A DNA stretch of 64,000 nt from an uncultured Psychrobacter sp. (GTDB lineage Bacteria > Pseudomonadota > Gammaproteobacteria > Pseudomonadales > Moraxellaceae), in contig NZ_CANKZC010000003.1 in the NCBI RefSeq assembly GCF_947488565.1, positions 372,001 to 436,000 on the forward strand. The letters are read 5' to 3'. The notes under the pieces were generated by a model. The model saw only the letters and a list, made by a program, of their open reading frames with translations. It ran no database searches and was not told where the DNA came from. Shown here piece after piece: positions 1-8,574 of this stretch; the first letter of the stretch is position 1; every line of letters begins with the position of its first letter. The position numbers were made by a program, and so were the translations under genes.

Positions 1-1
1 G

Positions 2-562
2 GGGGAAGGCTGGAAAATTGTTACTGATAACGACACTTATTATAGTGATAAATTGGTCATCGCAGCTGGCCCTTGGTCAAATGATCTGATCAGACCGCTT
101 GGCTACAACTTGCCGTTGTTCCCGATGCGTGGTTATCATCAGCATTTCAAAGTAACGGACAAAAACACCATTCATCATAGTATGTTTGATATGGATAAAG
201 GCTTTGTTATGGGGCCAATGCAGCAGGGCATCCGCATCACGACCGGTGCTGAGATGACTACCATGAACGCGCCAAAAAACTTCGGTCAATTACAAACGGT
301 ATTGAAATTCGCTCGTAAAATCCTACCATTAGAAGATGCGGTAGAGAGTGAGGCATGGGCCGGCTCACGTCCTTGTATGCCTGATATGAAGCCGGTGATT
401 GGTCCTGCGCCTAAGCACAACAAATTATGGTTTGCTTTTGGTCACAGTCATCAAGGCTTTACACTAGGGCCAATGACAGGACGCATTGTGGAAGAGATGA
501 TTCATGATAAGCCGGTACTGGTTGATGTAGCACCATTTAGCGCCCAGCGTTTTTCTAGCTAA
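2..562 (+). CDS. FAD-dependent D-amino-acid dehydrogenase-like oxidoreductase (3' part only)
   Basis: The C-terminal 186 residues of a DadA/DAO-family flavoprotein; the 5' end lies outside the window. The frame is open from base 2, well upstream of the first internal ATG at 53. Visible family features are the LVIAAGPWS segment (end of the substrate/FAD domain), a GSRPCMPDMKPVIGPAP stretch and the FAD-contacting GHSHQGFTLGP near the C-terminus. Enzymes of this type oxidise amino acids to imino acids and pass electrons to the respiratory chain. A RidA-type protein follows, and guanidinobutyrase and 2-ketoarginine decarboxylase genes lie nearby. I infer D-arginine (or another basic amino acid) as substrate, giving iminoarginine and then 2-ketoarginine. 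D-alanine or hydroxyproline-type substrates cannot be excluded. Confidence 0.85.
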   Translation, partial: GEGWKIVTDNDTYYSDKLVIAAGPWSNDLIRPLGYNLPLFPMRGYHQHFKVTDKNTIHHSMFDMDKGFVMGPMQQGIRITTGAEMTTMNAPKNFGQLQTVLKFARKILPLEDAVESEAWAGSRPCMPDMKPVIGPAPKHNKLWFAFGHSHQGFTLGPMTGRIVEEMIHDKPVLVDVAPFSAQRFSS

Positions 563-634
563 ACATTATTTTTTGAATGATGATTGTTGCAAATATTTGA
601 ATAAATTCAGTTCTATCATTAAGGATTAGTTACG

Positions 635-973
635 ATGAAAAAGTTACATAGCAGTCAGCGTATGAGTAAGATCGTTGTGCATAACCAAACGGTATATTTA
701 TGTGGTCAAGTAGGTAATAGCGATGACGATATCAAAGCGCAGACATTGACTTGTTTGGAGAAGATACAAGCATTGTTAGAGGAAGTGGGCAGTGATAAAT
801 CGAAACTGCTAACAGTGACGGTCTGGGTAAAAGATATGGCAGACTTTGCCGCGATGAATGAAGTATGGGATAAGTGGTTTGACGGTATACAGCCACCAGC
901 TCGTGCTTGTGGTGAGTCTGCATTGGCACGTCCTGAGCTATTGGTTGAGATGACTGCCATCGCTGCTGAGTAA
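635..973 (+). CDS. RidA/YjgF family imine deaminase
   Basis: A 112-residue protein of the Rid (YjgF/YER057c/UK114) family, which hydrolyses reactive enamine/imine intermediates to keto acids and ammonia. Family marks are LCGQVG near residue 30, a central VTVWVKDMADFAAMNEVWDK stretch, and the C-terminal PPARAC...LVEMTAIAA that holds the conserved arginine of the active site. An AAGGA ribosome site precedes the ATG by nine bases. It follows the FAD dehydrogenase by 72 bp on the same strand, so the two are probably co-transcribed. The pairing makes sense because the dehydrogenase releases an imino acid. It is a divergent Rid subgroup rather than the archetypal RidA. Confidence 0.85.
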   Translation: MKKLHSSQRMSKIVVHNQTVYLCGQVGNSDDDIKAQTLTCLEKIQALLEEVGSDKSKLLTVTVWVKDMADFAAMNEVWDKWFDGIQPPARACGESALARPELLVEMTAIAAE

Positions 974-1001
974 CTGTCTGTTTATAAAAATTGTATAGAA
1001 C

Positions 1002-1036
1002 AAGGAGATAATATTGATATTGTCTCCTTTTTTTTT
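1002..1036 (+). terminator. Rho-independent terminator after the Rid gene
   Basis: The inverted repeat AAGGAGATAATAT / ATATTGTCTCCTT has one G-U pair and a short loop, and runs straight into a tract of eight T residues. It ends the dehydrogenase-rid unit. Confidence 0.85.
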
Positions 1037-1116
1037 GGTTTTTATACGCTACATATTTATAAAAAACGGTTTACCAGCAAAATTTTGATAAATACAAGTT
1101 TACAAAACTAAGGTGT

Positions 1117-2022
1117 TTACTTATCCAATAGCCTAAGCATCTGTTGCAAAAAAGTACTGACTTGTTTGTGTAGGTTTTGTCGATAAGCCCAGTGATGACT
1201 CACCTCATAGCTTGCCTCATCAGGTAATAAAACTTTCATCAGCCCCATGCCCTCATAACGCTTTGCCAAATCATTTGGTAGGTAACCGACGTGATGACCT
1301 GCAAGAATCAGCTGCGCTGTCGCCTCCATATGATAAGTGGTAGCACTCAACGTCTTAGGCTGGATATGGTTAATGCTGTGCTCAGTAATGTAACCCCGTT
1401 TGATCCATGAGTAGTTTTGTTCTAGTTCATGAAAAGTCAGGCCTTTCGAGTCATTAAATAAGACGTGTTTGCGTCCACAGCAAACCACTTGTTTTTCAAC
1501 AAAGGCATGTTGAAAAGTTAATAGAGGAGGAAAGCTACCAAAATAACCCACACCAATGTCGCTTTCGTTGCTCAAAAGCTTGTCTAACATGCTCTCTGGG
1601 CTTTGCACATCGATAGAGAAGTGGATCAGTGGATTTTTACTATAGCTTGCGGACAAGCATTGCTGTAACGCGTCATAAAAAAACGCGGGCATCTGATCGA
1701 TGAGACACAAACGAATGTGACCTCCATGAACAGAGTCCAATTGACGAATATAATGCAATTGATGTTGGAAGCTGGCAACCGCTTCGGTAAAGCTCAAACA
1801 GGCTTCATAGACTGCTGCTCCATCTTCTGTAAGCTTAAAGCCAGCTCGGCCGCGATGACAGAGCGTCATACCCAAACGATCTTCTAAATGAGTCAAGTGA
1901 CCGCTAATGACAGAAGGGGTAACATTTAAGCGAGTTTGTGCGGCTGTCACGCCTTGACACTCTACAATAGCCATAAAGCTACGTAAGGTTTTGATGTCTA
2001 TTTTTATCAGCTCATCTAACAT
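1117..2022 (-). CDS. LysR-family transcriptional regulator, probable regulator of gbuA
   Basis: 301 residues, standard LysR length. The N-terminal winged helix-turn-helix (about residues 8-67) contains LRSFMAIVECQGVTAAQTRL and SGHLTHLEDRLG; the rest is the effector-binding domain. It is transcribed away from the guanidinobutyrase gene, with 217 bp between them that hold a perfect palindrome with a LysR-like layout. In Pseudomonas the guanidinobutyrase gene gbuA has an adjacent LysR-type activator (GbuR). By position this protein is inferred to do the same, probably with 4-guanidinobutyrate or a related compound as inducer. It might also control the neighbouring dehydrogenase and decarboxylase. 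Confidence 0.85.
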   Translation of the reverse strand: MLDELIKIDIKTLRSFMAIVECQGVTAAQTRLNVTPSVISGHLTHLEDRLGMTLCHRGRAGFKLTEDGAAVYEACLSFTEAVASFQHQLHYIRQLDSVHGGHIRLCLIDQMPAFFYDALQQCLSASYSKNPLIHFSIDVQSPESMLDKLLSNESDIGVGYFGSFPPLLTFQHAFVEKQVVCCGRKHVLFNDSKGLTFHELEQNYSWIKRGYITEHSINHIQPKTLSATTYHMEATAQLILAGHHVGYLPNDLAKRYEGMGLMKVLLPDEASYEVSHHWAYRQNLHKQVSTFLQQMLRLLDK

Positions 2023-2128
2023 TAAGAATTATGCTCCAGTGCCTATTTCTTTCATTTTTTAATGTGAAATACGGTTTTTGACTTTTAATAAACTTCTAAT
2101 AATGACGAACAAATCAGGATTACTACGG

Positions 2129-2154
2129 AAATTTAGAAGTTTACTTCTAAATTT
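2129..2154. promoter_or_regulatory. Candidate LysR operator upstream of gbuA
   Basis: A perfect 11-bp inverted repeat, AAATTTAGAAG - TTTA - CTTCTAAATTT, lies 86 bp before the gbuA start in the divergent LysR/gbuA gap. A further half-site, ACTTCTAA, is present at 2092-2099, 51 bp from the matching half of the palindrome. The dyad with an AT-rich centre and an accessory half-site fits a LysR recognition and activation arrangement. Binding itself is inferred. Confidence 0.6.
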
Positions 2155-2239
2155 TACCATGGTCTGTACTCTGATATTTAGGTATTGTCAAAGCATATAA
2201 CAAATTGCCTACCGTAAATAAGATAAAACAAGGATGTGA

Positions 2240-3211
2240 ATGATGAAATTCAATCAACCATTAAGCGGCAACGAGATGCCAAGATTTGGCGGTTTTGCTT
2301 CGATGATGCGTCTGCCTACTCAAGCTGATGCTCAAGGATTAGACGTTGCTTTTGTTGGCGTACCGTTAGATATTGGGGCGTCAAACCGCAGCGGTGCCAG
2401 ACTTGGCCCAAGACAGATTCGCGATGAATCTCGCATGATTCGCCCTTATAACGTTGCCACTCGTGCAGCACCCTTTGAGTCCCTGCAAGTCGCTGACATT
2501 GGCGATGTACCTATCAATACTTTTAACCTACTAAAAAGCATCGATATTATCGAACAATTCTATACCGATAAAATCGTTAAACACGATGCTATCCCATTAA
2601 CGTTAGGCGGCGATCATACCATTGCACTGCCTATCTTACGCGCGCTTGCTAAAAAACATGGTCCTGTCGGCATGGTGCATATCGATGCTCATGCGGATAT
2701 CAATGATGATATGTTTGGCGAAAAAATCGCTCATGGTACTCCGTTTCGCCGCGCTGTTGAAGAAAACTTAATCGATGGCAATCGTGTGGTACAAATTGGC
2801 TTGCGTGGTACTGGCTATAGCGCTGAAGAGTTTGATTGGTCAACTCAGCAAGGCTTTCGCGTGGTGCCAGCGGAGGAGTGCTGGTACAAGTCGCTTGCAC
2901 CGCTCATGGCAGAAGTACGTGAAAAGCTTGGCGATGGTCCTGTTTACTTAAGTTTCGATATCGACGGCATTGATCCGGCGTTTGCGCCTGGTACAGGCAC
3001 GGCTGAAATTGGTGGTTTGACATCTACGCAAGGTATCGAGATTATCCGCGGTATGCGTGGCCTTGACGTGGTTGGTGGCGATTTAGTAGAAGTATCACCA
3101 CCATATGATCCGTTTGGTAATACTTCTGTGTTAGCAGCGAACTTGCTGTTCGAGATGCTATGTATCTTACCAGGTGTGCGCTATGACGATAAAGTCAAAG
3201 CAGTCTACTAA
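2240..3211 (+). CDS. gbuA: 4-guanidinobutyrase (ureohydrolase/agmatinase superfamily)
   Basis: 323 residues. It hydrolyses 4-guanidinobutyrate to 4-aminobutyrate and urea. The Mn-binding ureohydrolase motifs are all present: GGDH at residues 123-126, HIDAHADIND, and SFDIDGIDPAFAPGTGT. The start QPLSGNEMPRFGGFASMMRL and the body resemble Pseudomonas GbuA more than agmatinase SpeB, from my knowledge of the sequences. Two adjacent ATG codons (2240, 2243) follow an AAGGA site; either may be used. A LysR gene is divergent and the ThDP decarboxylase that would supply the pathway lies 171 bp downstream. Agmatinase or guanidinopropionase activity is the alternative. Confidence 0.88.
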   Translation: MMKFNQPLSGNEMPRFGGFASMMRLPTQADAQGLDVAFVGVPLDIGASNRSGARLGPRQIRDESRMIRPYNVATRAAPFESLQVADIGDVPINTFNLLKSIDIIEQFYTDKIVKHDAIPLTLGGDHTIALPILRALAKKHGPVGMVHIDAHADINDDMFGEKIAHGTPFRRAVEENLIDGNRVVQIGLRGTGYSAEEFDWSTQQGFRVVPAEECWYKSLAPLMAEVREKLGDGPVYLSFDIDGIDPAFAPGTGTAEIGGLTSTQGIEIIRGMRGLDVVGGDLVEVSPPYDPFGNTSVLAANLLFEMLCILPGVRYDDKVKAVY

Positions 3212-3279
3212 TCGCAGCGTTTATCTCGATTGAACTGTCCTGCAAAGAACAGTTTGGACAAAATAGTCTCTATAATAAG

Positions 3280-3313
3280 CAGCCTTTATATATAAATAAT
3301 ATAAGGGTTGTTT
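3280..3313 (+). terminator. Weak hairpin after gbuA
   Basis: CAGCCTTTATAT pairs with ATATAAGGGTTG (two G-U pairs) around a 7-nt loop and is followed by TTT only. It could act as a partial terminator between gbuA and the decarboxylase gene. Confidence 0.4.
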
Positions 3314-3382
3314 CAAGATACAGATTTGATAATTTTGATAATTGCCTGAATATTCAGCGAACCTTTTTAGGATGATCGACCC

Positions 3383-5101
3383 ATGACGCAATCAATGCAA
3401 GCGCCTTCTTCATTGCCAACAACCTCACCTCTGACATGCGGTGAGCTGTTGGTACAATGGTTAGAGTATTACGGAGTTGAAACCGTATTTGGTATTCCAG
3501 GTGTCCATACGGTAGAGCTATATCGTGGTTTGCCCAATACCGATATTCGCCATGTGACCCCGCGTCACGAGCAAGGCGCTGGATTTATGGCGGACGGCTA
3601 TTACCGTGCATCTGGTAAAGTTGGTGTTTGCTTTATTATCACCGGCCCTGGCATGACCAATATCATGACTGCGATGGCACAAGCGTTAGCAGATTCTATC
3701 CCGATGTTGGTGATATCTAGTGTCAATAAAGTTGAGGACACAGGAAGCGGTGAAGGGCATTTGCATGAGTTGCACGATCAGCAAGGTATGGTCAGCAAGG
3801 TTGCGCTTATGAGTAAAACCATCTGGCAACCTGAGGCGCTACCCAAAGTCATTGCTGAAGCATTTGCCATGTTTAACGGCGCTCGTCCAGGCCCTGTCCA
3901 TATTCAGCTGCCTATCGATGTAATCACCGCCGATGCCAGTCATGCTGCTAAGCCACCTAGAATGAATCAAAGTGCAAAAAACCAAGCTGATGCGAGTTTA
4001 GCTCTACCGCAGGTTACAAGACCGCTGCCCAATCCTGCGCAGCTTGATTTAATCGCCCAGCAGTTAAAAAGCGCAAAAAACCCAGTTGTATTGTACGGCG
4101 GTGGCTGCGTCGATGTCGATCACGATGCGCAAAAACTGGCTGAGCTTATCGATGCGCCGACATTTTTGACCATCAATGCCAAAGGTTTGCTGCCACCTGG
4201 TCACGCACTCAGTTTGGGTAGCAATCAGTCATTAGACGCTGGTCGCGCCGTGATTAGCGAGGCAGATTTGGTACTAGCGATCGGTACTGAGCTTGGTGAG
4301 ACCGATTACGATGTATTCTTTAATGGTGAGTTCCAAATTAACGGCACGCTCATTCGTATTGACTGCGATGCTCAGCAGTTGCAGCGTCCTTTTAGAGCGG
4401 ATATCGCCGTATTGTCTGATGCACAGATGGCGATTAGTGGGCTATGTACACGTTTAGGAAATCACAATCTCGATCATAAGGCAGCAGCGCGCGTAGCCGA
4501 GGTGAAGCAGACGTTAATAGAAGCGATGACCCCAGACTTTGCTGGTCAAAATGCACTACTTAAGCTCATTCGTGATGAAGTAAAGGATGTCATCTTCGTT
4601 GGTGATTCAACGCAGCCTGTCTATAGTGGCAATCTTGGCTTTGAGGCGTTATCAACCCGTAAATGGTTTAACTCATCAACCGGATTTGGCACGTTGGGTT
4701 ATGGTTTGCCTGCCGCAATTGGCGCAATGATTGGCTCGAAAGCGCCTGTCATTAGTCTTATTGGTGACGGTGGTATTCAGTTTACCATTGCTGAGCTTAT
4801 TTGCGCTGCTGAGCTTGAGCTGCCATTGATTGTCTTACTTTGGAATAACCAAGGTTATGGTGAGATTCGTCGTTATATGGAAGAGGGAGGTTTGCCATTG
4901 ATTGGGGTCAATATCAAAACACCTAATTTTGAGCATTTAGCCGCTGGATTTGGCGCAGGCTATCGCAGAATTAATGATAAGCAACAACTGCTAGATGCTT
5001 TACAAACAGACACTAAAGGTAGCCAGCCTATCGTTTATGAAGTGGATGAAGCTGATGAATTTCTTATCAATATGGGTAAGACTTTTACTTGTTTTAGCTA
5101 A
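3383..5101 (+). CDS. aruI: ThDP-dependent 2-ketoarginine (5-guanidino-2-oxopentanoate) decarboxylase, AruI-like
   Basis: 572 residues with the three-domain acetolactate-synthase/decarboxylase fold. The catalytic glutamate that activates the thiazolium ring is Glu63 (in RHEQGAGFMADGY). The ThDP/Mg motif runs from GDG at 461-463 to NN at 488-489 (LLWNNQGYGEIR). The N-terminal part (TCGELLVQWLEYYGVETVFG) is close to the Pseudomonas arginine-transaminase-pathway enzyme AruI. It would convert 2-ketoarginine to 4-guanidinobutyraldehyde; an aldehyde dehydrogenase (KauB type) is then needed before GbuA and none lies alongside. Generic large-subunit acetolactate synthase annotation is possible, but the gbuA context argues against it. 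Confidence 0.8.
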   Translation: MTQSMQAPSSLPTTSPLTCGELLVQWLEYYGVETVFGIPGVHTVELYRGLPNTDIRHVTPRHEQGAGFMADGYYRASGKVGVCFIITGPGMTNIMTAMAQALADSIPMLVISSVNKVEDTGSGEGHLHELHDQQGMVSKVALMSKTIWQPEALPKVIAEAFAMFNGARPGPVHIQLPIDVITADASHAAKPPRMNQSAKNQADASLALPQVTRPLPNPAQLDLIAQQLKSAKNPVVLYGGGCVDVDHDAQKLAELIDAPTFLTINAKGLLPPGHALSLGSNQSLDAGRAVISEADLVLAIGTELGETDYDVFFNGEFQINGTLIRIDCDAQQLQRPFRADIAVLSDAQMAISGLCTRLGNHNLDHKAAARVAEVKQTLIEAMTPDFAGQNALLKLIRDEVKDVIFVGDSTQPVYSGNLGFEALSTRKWFNSSTGFGTLGYGLPAAIGAMIGSKAPVISLIGDGGIQFTIAELICAAELELPLIVLLWNNQGYGEIRRYMEEGGLPLIGVNIKTPNFEHLAAGFGAGYRRINDKQQLLDALQTDTKGSQPIVYEVDEADEFLINMGKTFTCFS

Positions 5102-5174
5102 TCAAAAGGTCACTATGCATATAAGAAACGGGCATATAGTCAATTTGAAATAAAATCGATACATTTATATTGTC

Positions 5175-5252
5175 GTGCTACTGGGACAAATTTTGTGCAG
5201 CCTCTGGAGTGCGAAGCGCACAGCAAGCAAAGAAAATTTGTCCCAGTAGCAC
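5175..5252 (-). repeat. ~80-bp hairpin element, copy 1 (reverse orientation)
   Basis: Perfect 20-bp terminal inverted repeats (5175-5194 and 5233-5252, beginning GTGCTACTGGGACAAATT) enclose a core with CTCTGGAGTGCGAAGCGCACAG. The core, read on the minus strand, matches the copies near 22.2 kb and 38.8 kb. Flanks ATCGATAC and GTATCGGTTTTA add an outer dyad. It lies between aruI and dld and could also stop transcription, but there is no T tract. A chance open frame through it is not a gene. Confidence 0.8.
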
Positions 5253-5360
5253 TGTATCGGTTTTAAAGTGTATTAACTATATAAAAAACTGGTCGCTCAG
5301 GGAAGAACGCCCATGCTATCAAACATTAAAAAAGCGTCAGACGAAGGAACTGAGCAGTCA

Positions 5361-7097
5361 ATGGGTTTGTTAACGGATCTAATTGCTACCGTCGGTGCGG
5401 CTAATGTACTAACCAAACCCAATCAGCAACAGTCTTATCTACACGGCGCGACTGGAGACATCGCAGATGCCGTCAAAGCAGTAGTAACGCCAGATACCTT
5501 AGTAGCGCTTTGGCGCGTGATTAATATTTGTGCGGCAGCGGATGTGATTATTATTGCTCAAGCGGCTAATACGGGACTGACTGGCGGCTCAACCCCGTAC
5601 GGTGACTATGATCGACCAGTCGTCTTGGTTTCGATGCAGTTATTGAACGGTAGCTACTTGCTTGACGATGCTAAAGAAGTGATTGCGTTACCAGCCACCA
5701 CGCTTCAGCAGTTAGAGATGCAGCTTTCGCCATTAGGGCGTGAACCGCATTCGGTATTGGGCTCTAGTTGTGTTGGCGCGTCAGTGATTGGCGGTATTTG
5801 TAACAGCTCAGGCGGTATGTTGGTACAACGTGGGCCTGCTTATACTGAAATGGCATTGTTTGCTAGGCGTAATAATGATGGCGAGTTTGAGTTAATTAAT
5901 CATTTAGGTATTGATTTAGGCGAGCATCCAGAGCAGCAGCTGCGCAATTTACAGTCTGGACAGTTTGACAAAAACTTGAGCGCTTTAAGTGACACATCCG
6001 TCAATAAAAGTAATGCAAACCATCACTATCAGCATAAAGTCCGTGACTACAAAGCCAGTACGCCTGCTCGTTTTAATAATGACCCTAACGGTCTGTATGA
6101 AGCTGCTGGCTCAGCGGGTAAGGTCATTGTCTTCGCTGTTAGGGTCGCCACATTTGCTAAGCCGGCCCAAGAACAAACGTTTTATATCTCGACCGATAAC
6201 GCGGATACCTTAACCATATTGCGTAAGCAATGGCTAAAAAGCGCACTCAATCTGCCTGTCTTGGCAGAGTATATGCACAAAGACTACAACGATATTACCC
6301 TGCGCTATGGCCGCGACACTTGTCTTAGTATGCGCAAATTGCCAGCCAGCAAAATAGGGGTGCTATACCGATTACAAGCAAAGATCAGCTATTGTCTAGA
6401 TAAATGGCGACTGCCAAAAACGTTGCCTGATCGCGTGCTACAGATGGCAGCCATCTTTATGCCCGCCTCGTTACCAAAAAACTTAGCTGAGCAGTCACTT
6501 TCGTACCGCTATCACTTAATCATAAAAGTGGCGGATGATGATGATAAGAGTAATGACATTGCTGCTGCGACAGCATTTTTACGCGAGTATTTACAGCGAC
6601 AACAAGGCAAATTGCATCTGTGTACAAAGGATGAAGCACAAGCATTATTGGTGTTTCGTAGTGCCGCCACCGCTGCTATGTTTCGCTATCATAACCTCAA
6701 TCACACAGCGTTCGGTGAGCTATTATCCACTGATATCGCTCTGCCTAGAAATGCGACAGATTGGGATGAGTCTTTGCCGACTCATTTACAACAGCAAGTA
6801 AGTAGAACTTTTTATTTGGGACATTTCTTCTGTCATGTTTTGCATCAGGATTATCTATTAAAGCCTGCGGTTGATGTAAAAGATTTCAAAAAAGCGCTAC
6901 TAGATTTTTACAATGAGCGCCATATCGAGTACCCTGCAGAGCACAATGTGGGCCACGTCTATACTGCAAAACCTGCACTACGTTCTTTTTATAAAAAACT
7001 AGATCCGACCAATTCACTTAATCCGGGAATTGGTCGGACAGCAAAATGGAAAAATTGGCGAGTGTCGCCTATCATGGAGGAAACAAATGACGGTTAA
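5361..7097 (+). CDS. dld: Quinone-dependent D-lactate dehydrogenase
   Basis: 578 residues from the ATG at 5361 (E. coli Dld is 571); an in-frame ATG at 5313 would add 16 residues and cannot be ruled out. This membrane-associated FAD enzyme oxidises D-lactate to pyruvate and feeds quinone. The FAD-binding segment TGLTGGSTPYG is near residue 70, followed by GREPHSVLGSSCVGAS and RGPAYTEMALFAR. C-terminal YPAEHNVGH (about 523) and DPTNSLNPGIG are family hallmarks. The whole protein parallels E. coli Dld. The stop codon overlaps the start of the next gene by 11 bp, implying translational coupling with the YjiH-type membrane protein. Confidence 0.93.
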   Translation: MGLLTDLIATVGAANVLTKPNQQQSYLHGATGDIADAVKAVVTPDTLVALWRVINICAAADVIIIAQAANTGLTGGSTPYGDYDRPVVLVSMQLLNGSYLLDDAKEVIALPATTLQQLEMQLSPLGREPHSVLGSSCVGASVIGGICNSSGGMLVQRGPAYTEMALFARRNNDGEFELINHLGIDLGEHPEQQLRNLQSGQFDKNLSALSDTSVNKSNANHHYQHKVRDYKASTPARFNNDPNGLYEAAGSAGKVIVFAVRVATFAKPAQEQTFYISTDNADTLTILRKQWLKSALNLPVLAEYMHKDYNDITLRYGRDTCLSMRKLPASKIGVLYRLQAKISYCLDKWRLPKTLPDRVLQMAAIFMPASLPKNLAEQSLSYRYHLIIKVADDDDKSNDIAAATAFLREYLQRQQGKLHLCTKDEAQALLVFRSAATAAMFRYHNLNHTAFGELLSTDIALPRNATDWDESLPTHLQQQVSRTFYLGHFFCHVLHQDYLLKPAVDVKDFKKALLDFYNERHIEYPAEHNVGHVYTAKPALRSFYKKLDPTNSLNPGIGRTAKWKNWRVSPIMEETNDG

Positions 7098-8493
7098 TAT
7101 CAATAAGTCGCAGCAGCCTGTTTTAGGTAATGATGCTGTTGACTCAAAAACGCCGCAAGGAGAGCAATGGCGCGCGTCATTGTGGAAGTTTTTATTGTTT
7201 TCAGCGCTTGGTATTGCGCTATTTATTATTCCGTTTCAATGGGATGGTAAAGTTACGATTTTACTTGGTGTATTAACCGATGCTTTGCAGGCGGCTTTAG
7301 GTAGTTATGTCGCTTATATTACCCTTGCGATAGTCACGACCTCTTTTATTGGCGCGCTTGCAGTCAAAGTATTGCGTCCTAATTTACACCCAGACTCTTT
7401 ACTAAAAAAACTCTTCGATGTCGATTGGTTATGGCTTGTCGCACGTTTTTTAGGTGCGCTGTTTATTTGGATGATTTTTTTACAAGTAGGTCCAGAATTT
7501 ATTATTAATCGGAATACTGGTGGCGTCATATTTGAAGATCTGGTCCCCATTTTGGTTCCTTTATTTTTCTTTGCCATTTTATCTTTACCGTTCTTGACTG
7601 ACTTTGGCTTGATGGAGTTTTTGGGAACTTTGGCCAGTAAAGTATTTATTAAACTGTTCAAACTGCCAGGTCGTTCAGCAGTCGATGCAATGTCCTCATG
7701 GTTTGGTGCAGCCTCTATCGGTCTGCTAGTGACTATGCAAGAGTACGATAAGAGTTACTATAGTCAGCGTGAAGCAGCCATTATTGCCACGACTTTTTCG
7801 GTAACCTCTATTGCTTTTACTTATGTCGTTGCCAAAACCATTGGGGTAGATAATAATTTTGTCTTCTTTTATTTGACCATCGCTTTGACTGGTTTTATTG
7901 CTGCGATTATCATGCCGCGCATACCACCATTGTCACTAAAGCCTGACACCTACCATTCTGGTAAATGTTTGTTGAATGAAGACATTCCTGCGCAATATAG
8001 TATGCCGCAGTGGGCATTGAACCGCGCAGTGACTCGCGCACACTCTATGCCAGGCTTGGGTAGTGTATTTAAAAACAGCGTAAAAAACTTGTTTGATATC
8101 TATTTTGGACTTATCCCAATTATTTTTGCAATCGGTACTATTGGTTTAGGATTGGCTGAATATACGCCTGTGTTTGATTGGCTCGCCGCGCCATTGGTTC
8201 CTGTGCTCGATTTGTTACAAATTCCAGAGGCTGCCAAAGCAGCTCCTGCTATGATTATGGGTTTTGCTGATATGTACTTACCAGCGTTGGTCGGTAAGAG
8301 TATTGAGAGTGAAATGACACGCTTTGTCGTTGGCGCTGCCTCTATCACGCAGATTATTTACATGTCTGAAGTTGGTGCGCTGATTTTGAAATCAAACATT
8401 AAACTTAATGTTTTAGAGCTGTTTATGATTTTTATTATTCGTACGCTTATTAGCTTGGTGGTTATTACATCAGTGGCACATTTGCTGTACTAG
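7087..8493 (+). CDS. YjiH-family (GATE/nucleoside-recognition domain) membrane protein
   Basis: 468 residues, about ten hydrophobic segments, of the YjiH family, whose members carry the Gate domain of nucleoside and iron transporter relatives. The start ATG at 7087 has an ideal GGAGG site lying inside the dld coding region, so the overlapping genes are probably coupled. Two related halves are suggested by PLFFFAILSLPFLTDFGLME and the later PAMIMGFADMYLPALVG. No family substrate is established to my knowledge. Joined to D-lactate dehydrogenase and with no LldP/LctP nearby, it is a candidate carrier or accessory for lactate; this is inference only. Confidence 0.8.
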   Translation: MTVNINKSQQPVLGNDAVDSKTPQGEQWRASLWKFLLFSALGIALFIIPFQWDGKVTILLGVLTDALQAALGSYVAYITLAIVTTSFIGALAVKVLRPNLHPDSLLKKLFDVDWLWLVARFLGALFIWMIFLQVGPEFIINRNTGGVIFEDLVPILVPLFFFAILSLPFLTDFGLMEFLGTLASKVFIKLFKLPGRSAVDAMSSWFGAASIGLLVTMQEYDKSYYSQREAAIIATTFSVTSIAFTYVVAKTIGVDNNFVFFYLTIALTGFIAAIIMPRIPPLSLKPDTYHSGKCLLNEDIPAQYSMPQWALNRAVTRAHSMPGLGSVFKNSVKNLFDIYFGLIPIIFAIGTIGLGLAEYTPVFDWLAAPLVPVLDLLQIPEAAKAAPAMIMGFADMYLPALVGKSIESEMTRFVVGAASITQIIYMSEVGALILKSNIKLNVLELFMIFIIRTLISLVVITSVAHLLY

Positions 8494-8516
8494 TAATTTA
8501 TTTATAGCAAACATAG

Positions 8517-8549
8517 AGCCGATTTGATTTCAGTCAGATCGGCTTTTTG
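8517..8549 (+). terminator. Rho-independent terminator of the dld operon
   Basis: AGCCGATTTGA pairs with TCAGATCGGCT (one G-U) around a short loop and is followed by TTTTT. The next gene, glxA-like, converges from the other side. Confidence 0.85.
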
Positions 8550-8574
8550 CTGTTTATATATTGTCAAAAAACTC

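Noticed and set aside
3383..5101. Acetolactate synthase large subunit (ilvB/ilvI)
   Set aside because: There is no small-subunit gene, and its neighbours are guanidinobutyrase and an amino-acid dehydrogenase, which favours the 2-ketoarginine decarboxylase reading.
5170..5373. A 67-codon open frame across the first hairpin element
   Set aside because: It runs through the inverted repeat and its flank and has no sensible ribosome site; it reads as translated repeat.
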